A stretch of 64,000 nt of DNA from an uncultured Desulfatiglans sp. Lineage in GTDB: Bacteria > Desulfobacterota > DSM-4660 > Desulfatiglandales > Desulfatiglandaceae. The first letter of the stretch is position 1. Each line of letters begins with the position of its first letter. The DNA is taken from positions 3,642,011 through 3,706,010 of the forward strand of contig LR026961.1 in the NCBI GenBank assembly GCA_900498135.1, in the 5' to 3' direction. A model generated the notes under the pieces. That model saw only the letters and a program-made list of their open reading frames with translations, searched no databases and was not told the DNA's origin. The translations under genes were made by a program, and so were the position numbers. Below, one piece after another: positions 43,407 through 52,170 of the stretch.

Positions 43407-44084
43407 ATGCGCATTTACGGCCTGGCTCTGGGATGTTTTGTGCTGCTGATGATATGCGGCTCCGCCTGGGCGGAGCGGGCTTATGTGACGGATTCCTTCC
43501 AAGTGACGGTTCGAACGGGCCCGAGCACGGGGCACAAGATCATCGCTTTCCTCGATTCCGGGGCGTCTGTGGAGGTTCTGGGGGAGGACCAAGGCTGGAA
43601 TAGGGTGCGCCTGAGGGATGAAGAAGGAAAATCGGTCGAGGGCTGGGTATTGGCGCGCTACCTCATGACGCGCGAACCATGGGAGGCGAAGGCCAGATCC
43701 TTCGAGGAGAAATACGAGCGGTTGAAGGCTCTCTCATCGAAAACAAAAGGCGAATGGGAATCTGTCTACGAGGAAAACCAGCATTTGACGAGTCAATTGG
43801 CGGAGAAGACCAGCGCGTTGCAAACGCTCGAGCAGGAGCATGAAAGGCTGAAAAAGGACTCTGCGGATGTTTTGGCTGTGAAGGAGGCCCACCGCCAGTG
43901 TTCGGAAACCTTGGCGGGGCTTGAAAAGACGGTGGGGGAATTGCGCAAGGAGAATGACGCGCTCCGCTCGAATGAGCGGAACAAGTGGTTTGCGACCGGC
44001 GCGTTGGTGCTTTTCGTCGGACTGATCATCGGGCTCGCCCTGGGCCGCTCACAGAAAAAAAGGAAATCTCTCCTGATGGATTGA
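43407..44084 (+). CDS. SH3-domain and membrane-anchored protein (YgiM/TIGR04211 type)
   Basis: 225 residues: signal peptide (LALGCFVLLMICGSAWA), a bacterial SH3 domain (VTVRTGPSTGHKIIAFLDSG, then GWVLARYL), a long coiled coil (about residues 85-195) and a C-terminal anchor helix (FATGALVLFVGLIIGLALG) followed by a basic tail. It matches the periplasmic SH3-plus-anchor proteins of many Gram-negatives, function unknown. ATG 43407 follows GAGGAG. Confidence 0.88.
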   Translation: MRIYGLALGCFVLLMICGSAWAERAYVTDSFQVTVRTGPSTGHKIIAFLDSGASVEVLGEDQGWNRVRLRDEEGKSVEGWVLARYLMTREPWEAKARSFEEKYERLKALSSKTKGEWESVYEENQHLTSQLAEKTSALQTLEQEHERLKKDSADVLAVKEAHRQCSETLAGLEKTVGELRKENDALRSNERNKWFATGALVLFVGLIIGLALGRSQKKRKSLLMD

Positions 44085-44166
44085 TGTCGTCCCTGAGGGT
44101 ATCGGGGTCTAGGGAATCCTGGATGGGCATGAAGACCCTTCCTGGTCCATTCAGAGCGACAGCAGG

Positions 44167-44406
44167 GTGAGCGCGGCGCCTTTCACCCGTAGATTCCACT
44201 TCCTCATGGATCGTATCGGACCGGACGCAGACCACTGGCTGCGAGGCAGTCGGAGCGAAGGGTTCTTGGTTCGACTTTTCTGGAAAGGGCCCGATCTGTC
44301 TCGTTTCGGGCTGCATCGGGCGGCTGTCGAATGCGGTTTTTCCGTGGTGGAATGTCTTGAGCATGAGGAGATAGTGGGTGTCTGCAGCAGTGGAAAAAGA
44401 CCCTGA
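44167..44406 (+). CDS. Possible small protein overlapping the cinA start
   Basis: A GTG-started 79-codon frame (SAAPFTRRFHFLMDRIGPDA at the start) with codon use like its neighbours, ending 29 bases inside cinA. It has no recognised family; the charged and aromatic composition is protein-like, but the ribosome site is only moderate (AGCAGG). It may be spurious. Confidence 0.3.
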   Translation: MSAAPFTRRFHFLMDRIGPDADHWLRGSRSEGFLVRLFWKGPDLSRFGLHRAAVECGFSVVECLEHEEIVGVCSSGKRP

Positions 44407-45694
44407 CGCGGGATCGAGCGGCGGGCTGAAGGATTGCGCGGTCGTCACCATTGGGACGGAGCTCCTGCTCGGGCAGATCGTGGATACGAATGCCTGCTAC
44501 CTCGCGGAGGCGCTGTCGGAGGCCGGCCTGCGGATCCGGCTGCGGATTGCGGTCGGGGACGAGATCGGCGATATCGTCGACGCCTTGAGAGTGGCGCTTG
44601 ACCGATGCGCTCTGGTGATCACCACCGGAGGCCTCGGGCCGACGCTGGATGACCTGACCCGGGAGGCCGTGGCGGCGGTTGCGGGTGTGGCGCTGGAGTT
44701 CCGGGAGCCGTTGATGGCGGACATCGAGGCGATCTTCAAGCGCTACGGCTACCACATGGCGGAGAACAACCGCCGCCAGGCGTTCGTTCCTCAGGGGGCG
44801 GAGGCGGTGCGAAACCCGGTTGGAACCGCGCCGGGCTTCATTTGCCGGATCGGGGAGAAGGCCATCGCCTGCCTTCCCGGGGTTCCCCGCGAACTGAAGG
44901 TCCTGTTCCCTCGCACGGTGCTGCCCTGGATACGGCGGTTTTTCCGCTTGCCGGAGCAGGTGCTCTGTTATCGGACCTTGAAGACCGTGGGGATCGGCGA
45001 GAGCCAGGTGGATCAATCGATCGGAGATTTGATCAAACCGGGCGGCGATCCGGAGATCGGCCTCCTGGCTTCAGAGGGGGAAATCAAGATCCGGATCGCC
45101 GTCCGCGCCGGAGATCGGGAAGGTGCGCTGCAGCGGATCGCACCGGTCGAAGAGGAGATCCGGGCGCGGCTCGGCAGGCGGATCTTCGGTTCAGACGAAG
45201 AAACCCTGGAATCCGTGATCGCGGCCCTGCTTGCGTCGCGCGGCCTGTCTCTCTCGATCCTCGAATCCTTTACCAGCGGCACGGCCGCCTGCCTCGTCTC
45301 GCGCGTGGATGACTTCCCGTTGGGGGAGGCGCAGGTGATCCGGAGCAAAACATCCCTCATGGCCTGGGACCAGTGCCATGAACAAAATCCAGGGGATGAT
45401 CGGACCTCCCGCTCTCGACCATGGGAAGAAGCGGATCTCAGGCGCTTTGCGGCGGCCTTCCTTTCGCGAAGCAACGCCGATATCGCACTTTTGATCCTGG
45501 GATACCCCGAGGAAGACGCCGATGGCTGGCAGGTCGACGCCCATGCGGTCGTTGCCGACAGGACGGATCTCTTGAAGGCCTTTTCATGGCACATGGGCGG
45601 GACCAGCGCGACCCTCCGTTCCCGGGGCGCGGTCACCGGACTGAACACCCTGAGGCTCGCCCTGCTCGAAAGGACCGATCCCGCGGCCCGATGA
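44378..45694 (+). CDS. cinA: CinA-like protein (MogA/CinA domain with divergent C-terminus)
   Basis: 438 residues. The N-terminal MoaB/MogA-like domain (VTIGTELLLGQIVDTNACYL, TGGLGPTLDD, FVPQGAEAVRNPVGTAPGF) matches CinA. The C-terminal part should carry the pyrazinamidase-like PncC domain with AESCTGG; here it reads LESFTSGTAACLVS and lacks the usual family blocks, so NMN deamidase activity may be lost or changed. GTG 44378 follows GAGGAG. Confidence 0.85.
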   Translation: MSAAVEKDPDAGSSGGLKDCAVVTIGTELLLGQIVDTNACYLAEALSEAGLRIRLRIAVGDEIGDIVDALRVALDRCALVITTGGLGPTLDDLTREAVAAVAGVALEFREPLMADIEAIFKRYGYHMAENNRRQAFVPQGAEAVRNPVGTAPGFICRIGEKAIACLPGVPRELKVLFPRTVLPWIRRFFRLPEQVLCYRTLKTVGIGESQVDQSIGDLIKPGGDPEIGLLASEGEIKIRIAVRAGDREGALQRIAPVEEEIRARLGRRIFGSDEETLESVIAALLASRGLSLSILESFTSGTAACLVSRVDDFPLGEAQVIRSKTSLMAWDQCHEQNPGDDRTSRSRPWEEADLRRFAAAFLSRSNADIALLILGYPEEDADGWQVDAHAVVADRTDLLKAFSWHMGGTSATLRSRGAVTGLNTLRLALLERTDPAAR

Positions 45695-45762
45695 AGCTTC
45701 TCGCGATTTTTTTGCTGCGGATCAAAGCCATTTGCGGTATAAAATCATGTTGTGTTATCCAA

Positions 45763-45839
45763 GCGCCTGTAGCTCAGCTGGATAGAGCAGCGGACTTCTA
45801 ATCCGCAGGTCGGGGGTCCGAGTCCTCCCAGGCGCGCCA
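45763..45839 (+). tRNA. tRNA-Arg (anticodon TCT)
   Basis: Cloverleaf visible: acceptor GCGCCTG paired with CAGGCGC (45829-45835), discriminator G and encoded CCA to 45839; D-loop AGCTCAGCTGGATAGAGC, anticodon loop CTTCTAA with TCT, T-stem/loop GGGGGTCCGAGTCCTCCC (loop GTCCGAG is unusual compared with TTCGAAT). Followed by a terminator hairpin. Confidence 0.96.
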
Positions 45840-45849
45840 GGAAAAACAG

Positions 45850-45881
45850 GGACTTAAGCAACTTGCTTGAGTCCTTTTTTT
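45850..45881 (+). terminator. Rho-independent terminator after tRNA-Arg
   Basis: GGACTTAAGCAA...TTGCTTGAGTCC (45850-45874) with one mismatch, followed by seven T residues. Confidence 0.8.
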
Positions 45882-46395
45882 GTTTAACCGGCTTTTTGTC
45901 CAACCATTGTCCAACCGGATAATCTCGCGCCTATACTGCAACCATGCCGGTTTGCGGGGAATTAAAGGGTTCAATGCTGTACGCAAAAAAATCGATATCC
46001 CCGGCCTGGTCTAGCGGGTCCTCGATGACCGGCGGTGAGTCCGCAACCCTGTTGTAAGAATCGTCCAACTTTTGTCCAACCAGGATCTGCCTCGAAGACG
46101 GTAGGCGCTTTAGCTCCGGCAATGGCAGCGCTTAGACTGCCCCCTTACGCGTGCTCTTAGGCTACCATCTTACGCATGATCTGCGCTGCTTGGCGTCTTC
46201 GATCCGATGATCTATATAGGAAACATGAATTCGAACAATTTGCTGTTCTAGTAAAAAACACATAGAGGTATTGAACTACCGTTGAATTTTATAATGAAAT
46301 TCCATTATAAGGTTATTACACACTTTTTTGGCGAACTGTATTTACATATAGCATTTATATATGCAAAATCACTACGTTACAGATTAGCCGTGGAG
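45882..46395. other. Accessory DNA downstream of tRNA, no recognised gene
   Basis: Contains TTGTCCAACC repeated at about 45896, 45906 and 46072, and becomes strongly AT-rich from about 46240 to 46390. Location right after a tRNA with an IS200 element next suggests an integration site, but no integrase gene or duplicated tRNA 3' end was seen in the window. Confidence 0.5.
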
Positions 46396-46480
46396 TCATG
46401 ACCTCCGGCAAAGCCGGAGGCTTGAATTTGTGAACCGCTCAAGGCGGTCAATGAAATCAGGGGCCACCTGAAGGTGGCTG

Positions 46481-46912
46481 CTATTTGAACAAACCTAGCT
46501 GGTCGAGTTTTTTGTCGATTTCTTCGTGTCTTTTGATGTATTGGCGGATTACCTCTTCATCGTGACCGGCTGTAGAGACGTAGTAGCCTCTTGCCCAAAA
46601 GTGAAGACCGGTGAAATTCTTCTGCCTTCCCATATATTGGCGAGCAACGTGAATTGCGCTTTTCCCCTTCAGGTAACCGATGATTTGGGAGACAGCATAT
46701 TTTGGCGGAATTGATATCAGCATGTGAACATGGTCGCCTCGCAGATGTCCTTCATGGATTTTGCTTTCTTTGTGCGATGCCAATTCACGCAGCACATCTC
46801 CCAAATATTTCCGCAACTCCCTGTAAAGAATCTTTTTTCGGTACTTCGGAATCCAAACCAGGTGATACTTGCAACCCCATGCCGTATGGTTTAAGCTTTG
46901 AACGTTGTTCAT
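46481..46912 (-). CDS. tnpA: IS200/IS605-family transposase TnpA (Y1 HUH)
   Basis: 143 residues, the full length of the family. The HUH motif is GDHVHML and the catalytic tyrosine is in IRQYIKRHEE near the C-terminus; AWGCKYHLVWIPKYRKKIL is the typical N-terminus. No frame damage is visible, so it may be active. The Shine-Dalgarno AAGGAGG is inside a hairpin. Confidence 0.93.
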   Translation of the reverse strand: MNNVQSLNHTAWGCKYHLVWIPKYRKKILYRELRKYLGDVLRELASHKESKIHEGHLRGDHVHMLISIPPKYAVSQIIGYLKGKSAIHVARQYMGRQKNFTGLHFWARGYYVSTAGHDEEVIRQYIKRHEEIDKKLDQLGLFK

Positions 46913-46966
46913 CGAAAGCCTCCTTGAAAGTGATCTTTGACCGGTTCACAATCTTGGAGGCTTTCG
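46913..46966 (-). promoter_or_regulatory. Ribosome-site-sequestering hairpin of tnpA
   Basis: CGAAAGCCTCC (46913-46923) and GGAGGCTTTCG (46956-46966) are perfect 11-base inverted repeats; in the tnpA leader RNA the strand containing GGAGG just before the ATG is locked in the stem. IS200 elements are known to suppress transposase translation this way. Confidence 0.75.
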
Positions 46967-47037
46967 TATATTCCCGGAATTGTCAAACTTTGTGTGTCTC
47001 CCCGGCAAAGCCGGGAGTTTACTCGTATTAATTAAAC

Positions 47038-47094
47038 TTTAGAACAAAGTAGAAACGCCCACCCTTGGGGTGGAGGTTTCTACTTTGTTCTAAA
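47038..47094. repeat. Long near-perfect hairpin
   Basis: Arms 47038-47064 (TTTAGAACAAAGTAGAAACG + CCCACCC) and 47068-47094 are inverted with about two mismatches and a three-base loop. The 27-bp stem is followed by AAAAAAGGA. It lies between the IS200 left end and the radical SAM gene and could be a terminator or a separate mobile or regulatory element. Confidence 0.8.
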
Positions 47095-47217
47095 AAAGGA
47101 ATATATGGAATCAGAGCTGGATTGAGATAAAAATCCGTGATATCGACAGAGAACTAGACACTGCAGGCGACGCTTGTACCTTGCGCACCTGAGCATTCGG
47201 TTCGATACAGGAAGAAT

Positions 47218-48504
47218 GTGATCACTGGCAAAAGCATATGGAAGCCACTTTTACAATGGATGGTTACCGGAGAGGCGGGCCGACTTAGGATGTCGAGACG
47301 GTTACCGAAATGGCCGGGACGGCTTACGGTGCCCGGACTTTACCTCCATGTCCCCTTCTGCAAGAACCCCTGTCCCTATTGCCCATACAACCGTATTAAA
47401 TATGACGAAAGTCTCTTCATGGCATACGAGAAGGCTGTTAAAGAGGAGATCGATTTATATGGTCCGCACTTAGATGGGCAGGCGTTTTGCTCACTTTACA
47501 TAGGCGGGGGAACGCCGACCGTAAACTGGCGTGGACTTGTTTCCATTGTTTGCCACCTGCAAGAGCGGTTTCAAAAAATCGGAGATATCTGTGTTGAGCT
47601 GCACCCCGGAAGTATGGAAGTGGACTGTCTTTCCGCGCTGAAGGATATAGGCGTTACTATGCTCTCCATTGGGGTTGAGTCCACCTCTGATGTCATGCTG
47701 AAGCGCATCAAGAGAAGTCATGATGCCCGCGTAGCGCTTGAGGCGGTGAAACGATCCATGAGAATGGGATTTAAATCAGTCAACGTCGACTTGATGTTTG
47801 CCCTTCCCGGCCAGACCCTTTCGGAATGGGAGCACGATGTTAAAACGGTTGTGGGACTTGGTGTCGATCAGCTGAGCACTTACCCGATGTTCTCATTTCC
47901 ATACTCTGATCTTGGCAAGAGTAATAGCCTTCAGCAAGTGGAACGTCCATCTCATTGCCGCGTCAAATCTATGTTGGAATTCAGTGACAAGCATTGCGAA
48001 GAGAATGGATTGCAGCAGTGTACTGTGTGGAGCTGGGTTAAACCCTGGAAAGGGAAGTTCAGTTCAATCACCCGCCATCACTTTATTGGTTTTGGGCCAA
48101 GCGCGGCCTCCATGACAGGCGCAGATTTTTACGTCAATACTTTCGATGTCAAGGCCTACGCAACCAGACTGCCATCAGCGCGACCCGTTGCGGTATCTAT
48201 GCCGATACAGCGTCGACTTGAGATGGCGTATTGGCTTTATTGGCGCATCTATGAACTGGAAGCGTCTAGTGAAGAATTTCGTAGAGTTTTTGGCTCAAAT
48301 GCCTGCCTGGATGCCGAGTTTGGACATTTGTTGCGCCCTCTGATACCGATGGGGCTGGTCGATCGCACGAACGACACCTACCGCATCACGAAATCGGGAG
48401 CATATTGGATTCACCGATTGCAGAATGAGTATAGCCTAAGCTATATTAACCACTTGTGGGGTAGATGCCGAAAAGAACCATGGCCAGAAGAAGTAAAACT
48501 ATGA
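47218..48504 (+). CDS. HemN/HemW-like radical SAM protein
   Basis: 428 residues from GTG 47218 (AGGAAG upstream). LHVPFCKNPCPYCPYN carries the CxxxCxxC cluster motif of the coproporphyrinogen-oxidase-like branch (HemN, HemW, HutW). LYIGGGTPT and MLSIGVESTSD are SAM-binding motifs, LMFALPGQTLSEWEHD is typical of HemW, and a winged helix-like C-terminus follows. Composition is less GC-rich than the surroundings and the gene is isolated between the IS element and an IS-like remnant, so it is probably acquired. Substrate unknown; heme trafficking or a methyltransferase activity are possible in the family. Confidence 0.85.
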   Translation: MITGKSIWKPLLQWMVTGEAGRLRMSRRLPKWPGRLTVPGLYLHVPFCKNPCPYCPYNRIKYDESLFMAYEKAVKEEIDLYGPHLDGQAFCSLYIGGGTPTVNWRGLVSIVCHLQERFQKIGDICVELHPGSMEVDCLSALKDIGVTMLSIGVESTSDVMLKRIKRSHDARVALEAVKRSMRMGFKSVNVDLMFALPGQTLSEWEHDVKTVVGLGVDQLSTYPMFSFPYSDLGKSNSLQQVERPSHCRVKSMLEFSDKHCEENGLQQCTVWSWVKPWKGKFSSITRHHFIGFGPSAASMTGADFYVNTFDVKAYATRLPSARPVAVSMPIQRRLEMAYWLYWRIYELEASSEEFRRVFGSNACLDAEFGHLLRPLIPMGLVDRTNDTYRITKSGAYWIHRLQNEYSLSYINHLWGRCRKEPWPEEVKL

Positions 48505-49096
48505 TCCAATAGCTCGTGTTAACGCCGGTCAAAAAATGGACAAGTATGGCCGGTAGAAAAGTGGCCAAACTTGGCGGCTAAAAAACCTGGATTGTATGTT
48601 CTTCCTTTTTCTTGCTCTGTAAACCCTGCCTTTTCTTTCTGGATCTGCTTCTTTCTCTTTTTAATTTGTCTTTTCGTGCTATCTAAAAAGATTAGACTTA
48701 TAAGTGTTATGGTTGTCATCCACGGCGAGGGCAACCATGAACCAAACTGTCCGATGCGTCCATTTTGGATCTGTTTTCGAGCGTAATCCGCGCATCAAGA
48801 TCCTACAGCTTCAGGCCAGATTACCAACTGGAAAGCGTTTCCCTTGTTTTCGGATACCGGCCGGCATCCTCGAAGCTCTTCTCGAAGTCAGCGTGTCGGC
48901 GATGATCTGCGGCGATGGGCGATGGCGGGCCGTCAGGCGGATCCCGCCGAAGGCTTTCCTTTACGAGCCCTCGGGAAGTTGGGGTATCCATAGACAAAAA
49001 GACCACCAAGAAGAAGGTCCCACTCACCTGCAAACGTTCACTACAGGGCGGAAAACATCACGTAGGGTGGGTGGCGAGCCGGCCTTTTCCCATTGG
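48505..49096. other. Accessory intergenic region, possible IS end remnant
   Basis: At 48531-48581 two imperfect repeats, AAAATGGACAAGTATGGCCGG and AAAAGTGGCCAAACTTGGCGG, stand in tandem, resembling multiple transposase-binding sites at an IS21-type end. No transposase gene remains. The rest contains no recognised gene. 48600-48720 is pyrimidine-rich. Confidence 0.35.
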
Positions 49097-50869
49097 CTAT
49101 TGCGGCGGAGGTTCGCCGGCCTCATTCCAGCCGCGCGCCCGGTAATACTCGGCCAGCATCGTGGCCATTTGAGCCTCGGTGATCCCCTTGCCCTCCTCGG
49201 GAAGGACTTCCTGGTGGAAACGGGGAGGGAGATTGTCGTCCAGCCTGGTCCAGCCCTCGCGGATGTTGAATCGGCGGGTGTCGTCTTTGACCCTGGCGGC
49301 GATGGCGCGCATGGAATCCCGCTCCAATTCGAGCCCGGTCACGGCTTTCAGAATGGTGGCGAGCTGTTCCCACTGGTAGAGGTCCCGGTAAAAGCGGCAT
49401 AGGATCAGCGTGTCGAACACGGTCAGACGGTCTTCCCACTCGGCGAAGACGGCCGCTTTACCTTCGATGGTTTCCGAATCGACGATACCGGCCAGTTCCG
49501 GCTTGTAGAACGTGGCCCGGAGGTGGCAGGCGCCGCGTTCCGATGCGCCGTAAGCGAGTCCCATGCCCTTGAGGACACGCGGGTCGTAGCCGGCCGGTTC
49601 GAGCCCTTTGACATGGACGGCCTGGTCGGACATTCCCCAGGCCTGCGCGGTGTTTCGGATGCCTTGGGCCAGAAGGTCGCCTATCCCACGCCGCGCGGCG
49701 ATGTCTTTCAACAGCCGTGCGATGGCGTCCACGTCGCCGTAGTCGATGTGATACTCGATCCGCTTCTGCCGGGCGGCTTCGATCGTCAGCCCGGCCAGGT
49801 TCCCGGCGGTGATCGTGTCCAGGCCGAGGCGGTCGCACAGATCGTTGAGATAGAGGATTTCCTCGATGCTGTCGATTTCGCACAGCCCGCCGAACGCGTA
49901 GATGGTTTCATACTCCGGCCCCTCGAGGCGCAGGCCTTTGTGGCGACCTGATTTGACCGTCGATAGCCGCCCGCAGGCCATGAAGCATTTCAGACAGGAC
50001 CGGGGCTGGACTTCACAGCGCTGATGCAGCGCATCGGCGTTGATTCCGGATGCTCCTTCGAAACGCCCCTTCTGCCAGTAACGCGTCGGGAACCCGCCGG
50101 CCTTGTTCATGATGTCCACCAGCATGGGCGTTCCTTTGGTTTTGTAGGCGATGACGCCCGGATTGTCCTTCGACTCGGCGGCGATCTCGCGGATGAACTG
50201 CCTGAGCAGTCTGTCATCGGCGAACGACTTCTTGCGCCGGCCGTGGAAGGCGATGGCCTTGATCTTCTTGGACCCCATGACGGCCCCGACGCCGGTGCGG
50301 CCGGCGCTCCGCCAGTGATCGTTTTCGATCACCGCGAAGGCGACCAGGTTCTCGCCTGCCGGTCCGATGCAGACCGTGCCGCAGCCGCCGCCGGCCGGGC
50401 GGTTTCTTTTGATCCAGTCGTTGACCCGGTCTTCGGTTTCATAGGTTTCCAGACCCCACAGGTCCGAGGCGGGATGGAAATAGACGGTTTCCTCGTTGAT
50501 TTCGAGCCAGACAGGGGCATCGGCGGCTCCGTGGACCATGAGGGCGTCGAATCCGCAGGCAGCCATCTGTTCGGCCAGTTTGCCGCCGGAGTAGGATTCG
50601 GAGTAAAACCCGGTCTGGGGGGATTTGGTGAACACCCCGTGGCGGCACGATCCCCATATGCCGCTGCCGGATACCGGGCCGATGGCGAAAATGAGGCGGT
50701 TCTCCGCTCCCAGGGGGTCTACGCCTCCCGGGTTGTTCTCCAGCAGCAGACGGGTCGCCAGACCCTTCCCGCCCAGCGTTTCTTTGAGGAGGTCATCGGA
50801 AATCGACCTGGATCCAAAGGTTTTCCGCGACACATCGACATTGAGAACCGTGTTGTAAAAGCCGAACAT
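49097..50869 (-). CDS. aor: Aldehyde:ferredoxin oxidoreductase (tungsten-type)
   Basis: Oxidises aldehydes to acids with ferredoxin. 590 residues. GGKGLATRLLLENNPGGVDPLG and GPVSGSG..G are N-terminal pterin-binding blocks; the cluster ligands are in CLKCFMACG with a fourth Cys later (TLILCRFYRD). The N-terminal GFYNTVLNVDVS is the family start. Last gene of the minus-strand operon livJHMGF-adh-aor. Needs a W- or Mo-bispyranopterin, for which moaC/moaE in this window could contribute. Confidence 0.94.
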   Translation of the reverse strand: MFGFYNTVLNVDVSRKTFGSRSISDDLLKETLGGKGLATRLLLENNPGGVDPLGAENRLIFAIGPVSGSGIWGSCRHGVFTKSPQTGFYSESYSGGKLAEQMAACGFDALMVHGAADAPVWLEINEETVYFHPASDLWGLETYETEDRVNDWIKRNRPAGGGCGTVCIGPAGENLVAFAVIENDHWRSAGRTGVGAVMGSKKIKAIAFHGRRKKSFADDRLLRQFIREIAAESKDNPGVIAYKTKGTPMLVDIMNKAGGFPTRYWQKGRFEGASGINADALHQRCEVQPRSCLKCFMACGRLSTVKSGRHKGLRLEGPEYETIYAFGGLCEIDSIEEILYLNDLCDRLGLDTITAGNLAGLTIEAARQKRIEYHIDYGDVDAIARLLKDIAARRGIGDLLAQGIRNTAQAWGMSDQAVHVKGLEPAGYDPRVLKGMGLAYGASERGACHLRATFYKPELAGIVDSETIEGKAAVFAEWEDRLTVFDTLILCRFYRDLYQWEQLATILKAVTGLELERDSMRAIAARVKDDTRRFNIREGWTRLDDNLPPRFHQEVLPEEGKGITEAQMATMLAEYYRARGWNEAGEPPPQ

Positions 50870-50959
50870 GGGGTCTCTCCTGCAGGTGCATCGATGCCTA
50901 AAGAGGCTTCCCTGCGTTCAGGGCCTGTCGATCGGCGGCGGTGCGCTCAGCACCGGCCG

Positions 50960-52117
50960 TTACAGAACGCTCAGATAGATCCTCTCGGCGTCCTCCTGGG
51001 TCATGGTTCGGGGGTTGTTGGCCAAGAGCCGGGTGACCTTCATGACCCCCTGAGCCAGGTTCGGGATGTCCGATTCCTGGATGCCGAAAAGGCTCAGATG
51101 GGCCGGGATGCGGAGATCCGCAGCTAGGGTGCGCATGGCATCCACGGCCGCCAGGGCCATGTCGCGAAGGCTCATGCCCTCGATCTCCTCGCCCAGGAGT
51201 TCAGCCATTTCGGCGAATTTGGGCAGGTTGCCGAGCATGTTGAATTCCATGACCGGGGCCAGCATGATGCTGTTGGCCACCCCGTGGGGGATATGAAACT
51301 CGGCGCCGATGGGGTAGGCGAAGGCATGCACGGCGGTCACGCCGGCGTTGGCGAAGGCCATCCCGGCAAGAAGGCTGCCTTCCAGCATGCAGGTGCGGGC
51401 CTCCAGATCCTGGCCGTTCGCAAAGGCGGTGCGGATATTGTCGGCAAGGAGGCTGATCGCCTCGCGGGCGAGCATGTCCGTCATAGGGTAGGCGTTTTTG
51501 GAGGTAAAGGCTTCCACCGCGTGGATCAGGGCATCCATGCCAGTAGCGGCGGTGACCTGCGGCGGCAGATCGAGGGTCAGCTCCGGGTCCAGAAGGGCTA
51601 CCGAAGGAAACAGATAGGGGCTGACCACCCCTTTTTTCAGCTTCTCCGCTTCGTCTGACAGGATGACGATCGGGGTCACTTCGCTGCCGGTGCCCGCAGT
51701 AGTGGGGACAATCAGGGTCTTGCGGCCGGGTCTGGGAACCAGGTCGACCCCGAAATAATCGGCCAGATCGCCGTCGTTTTCAACCATCAAGGCGGCTATT
51801 TTGGCGATGTCGATGGAGGAGCCGCCTCCGAGCCCGATCACGACATCCGCGCCGGAAGCGCGCAAGGCGTCTGCGGCATCCCTGGCGATCTCCAGCCTTG
51901 GATCGGGTTCGACCTTGTCATAGCATGAGAAGGCCAGGCCGTCATCCCGCAGCACCCGCTCGAGCCGTTCGGCGATTCCCGTCTTCACCAGGCCCGGGTC
52001 GGTGACGATCAGGACCTTGCCGCCGCCGAGCCGCTTGACTTCGGCGGGGATCTGGGCAAGACAGCCGGCGCCCATGACGATGCGCGGCGTGGTCTGAAAC
52101 AAGAGAGTCTTTTGCAT
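50960..52117 (-). CDS. Iron-containing alcohol dehydrogenase (group III)
   Basis: About 385 residues. GGGSSIDIAKIAAL and PTTAGTGSEVTPI are the NAD- and metal-adjacent signatures; the metal histidines fall in TGMDALIHAVEAF, AVHAFAYPIGAEFHIPHGVANS. ATG 52117 (AGGAAA upstream) is preferred over ATG 52138. Coupled with the AOR gene 90 bases downstream, it suggests an alcohol-aldehyde-acid oxidation pathway, with the substrate possibly delivered by the Liv transporter. Confidence 0.93.
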   Translation of the reverse strand: MQKTLLFQTTPRIVMGAGCLAQIPAEVKRLGGGKVLIVTDPGLVKTGIAERLERVLRDDGLAFSCYDKVEPDPRLEIARDAADALRASGADVVIGLGGGSSIDIAKIAALMVENDGDLADYFGVDLVPRPGRKTLIVPTTAGTGSEVTPIVILSDEAEKLKKGVVSPYLFPSVALLDPELTLDLPPQVTAATGMDALIHAVEAFTSKNAYPMTDMLAREAISLLADNIRTAFANGQDLEARTCMLEGSLLAGMAFANAGVTAVHAFAYPIGAEFHIPHGVANSIMLAPVMEFNMLGNLPKFAEMAELLGEEIEGMSLRDMALAAVDAMRTLAADLRIPAHLSLFGIQESDIPNLAQGVMKVTRLLANNPRTMTQEDAERIYLSVL

Positions 52118-52170
52118 GATTGGCATTTTCCTGTCCATTGAGTGTTTGCGGACGAGTGGTGCCTGGAGCG

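Larger units (their letters stand above)
46396..47030 (-). mobile_element. IS200/IS605-family insertion sequence
   Basis: A single Y1 transposase gene read on the minus strand, bounded by subterminal hairpins with the same core: CCTCCGGCAAAGCCGGAGG at 46401-46419 (right end relative to tnpA) and CCCCGGCAAAGCCGGG at 47001-47015 (left end). Inverted terminal repeats are absent, as expected. Exact ends are approximate. Confidence 0.85.

Noticed and set aside
45798-45986. Minus-strand ORF covering the tRNA-Arg gene
   Set aside because: It overlaps a clear tRNA and terminator, a well-known source of spurious proteins.
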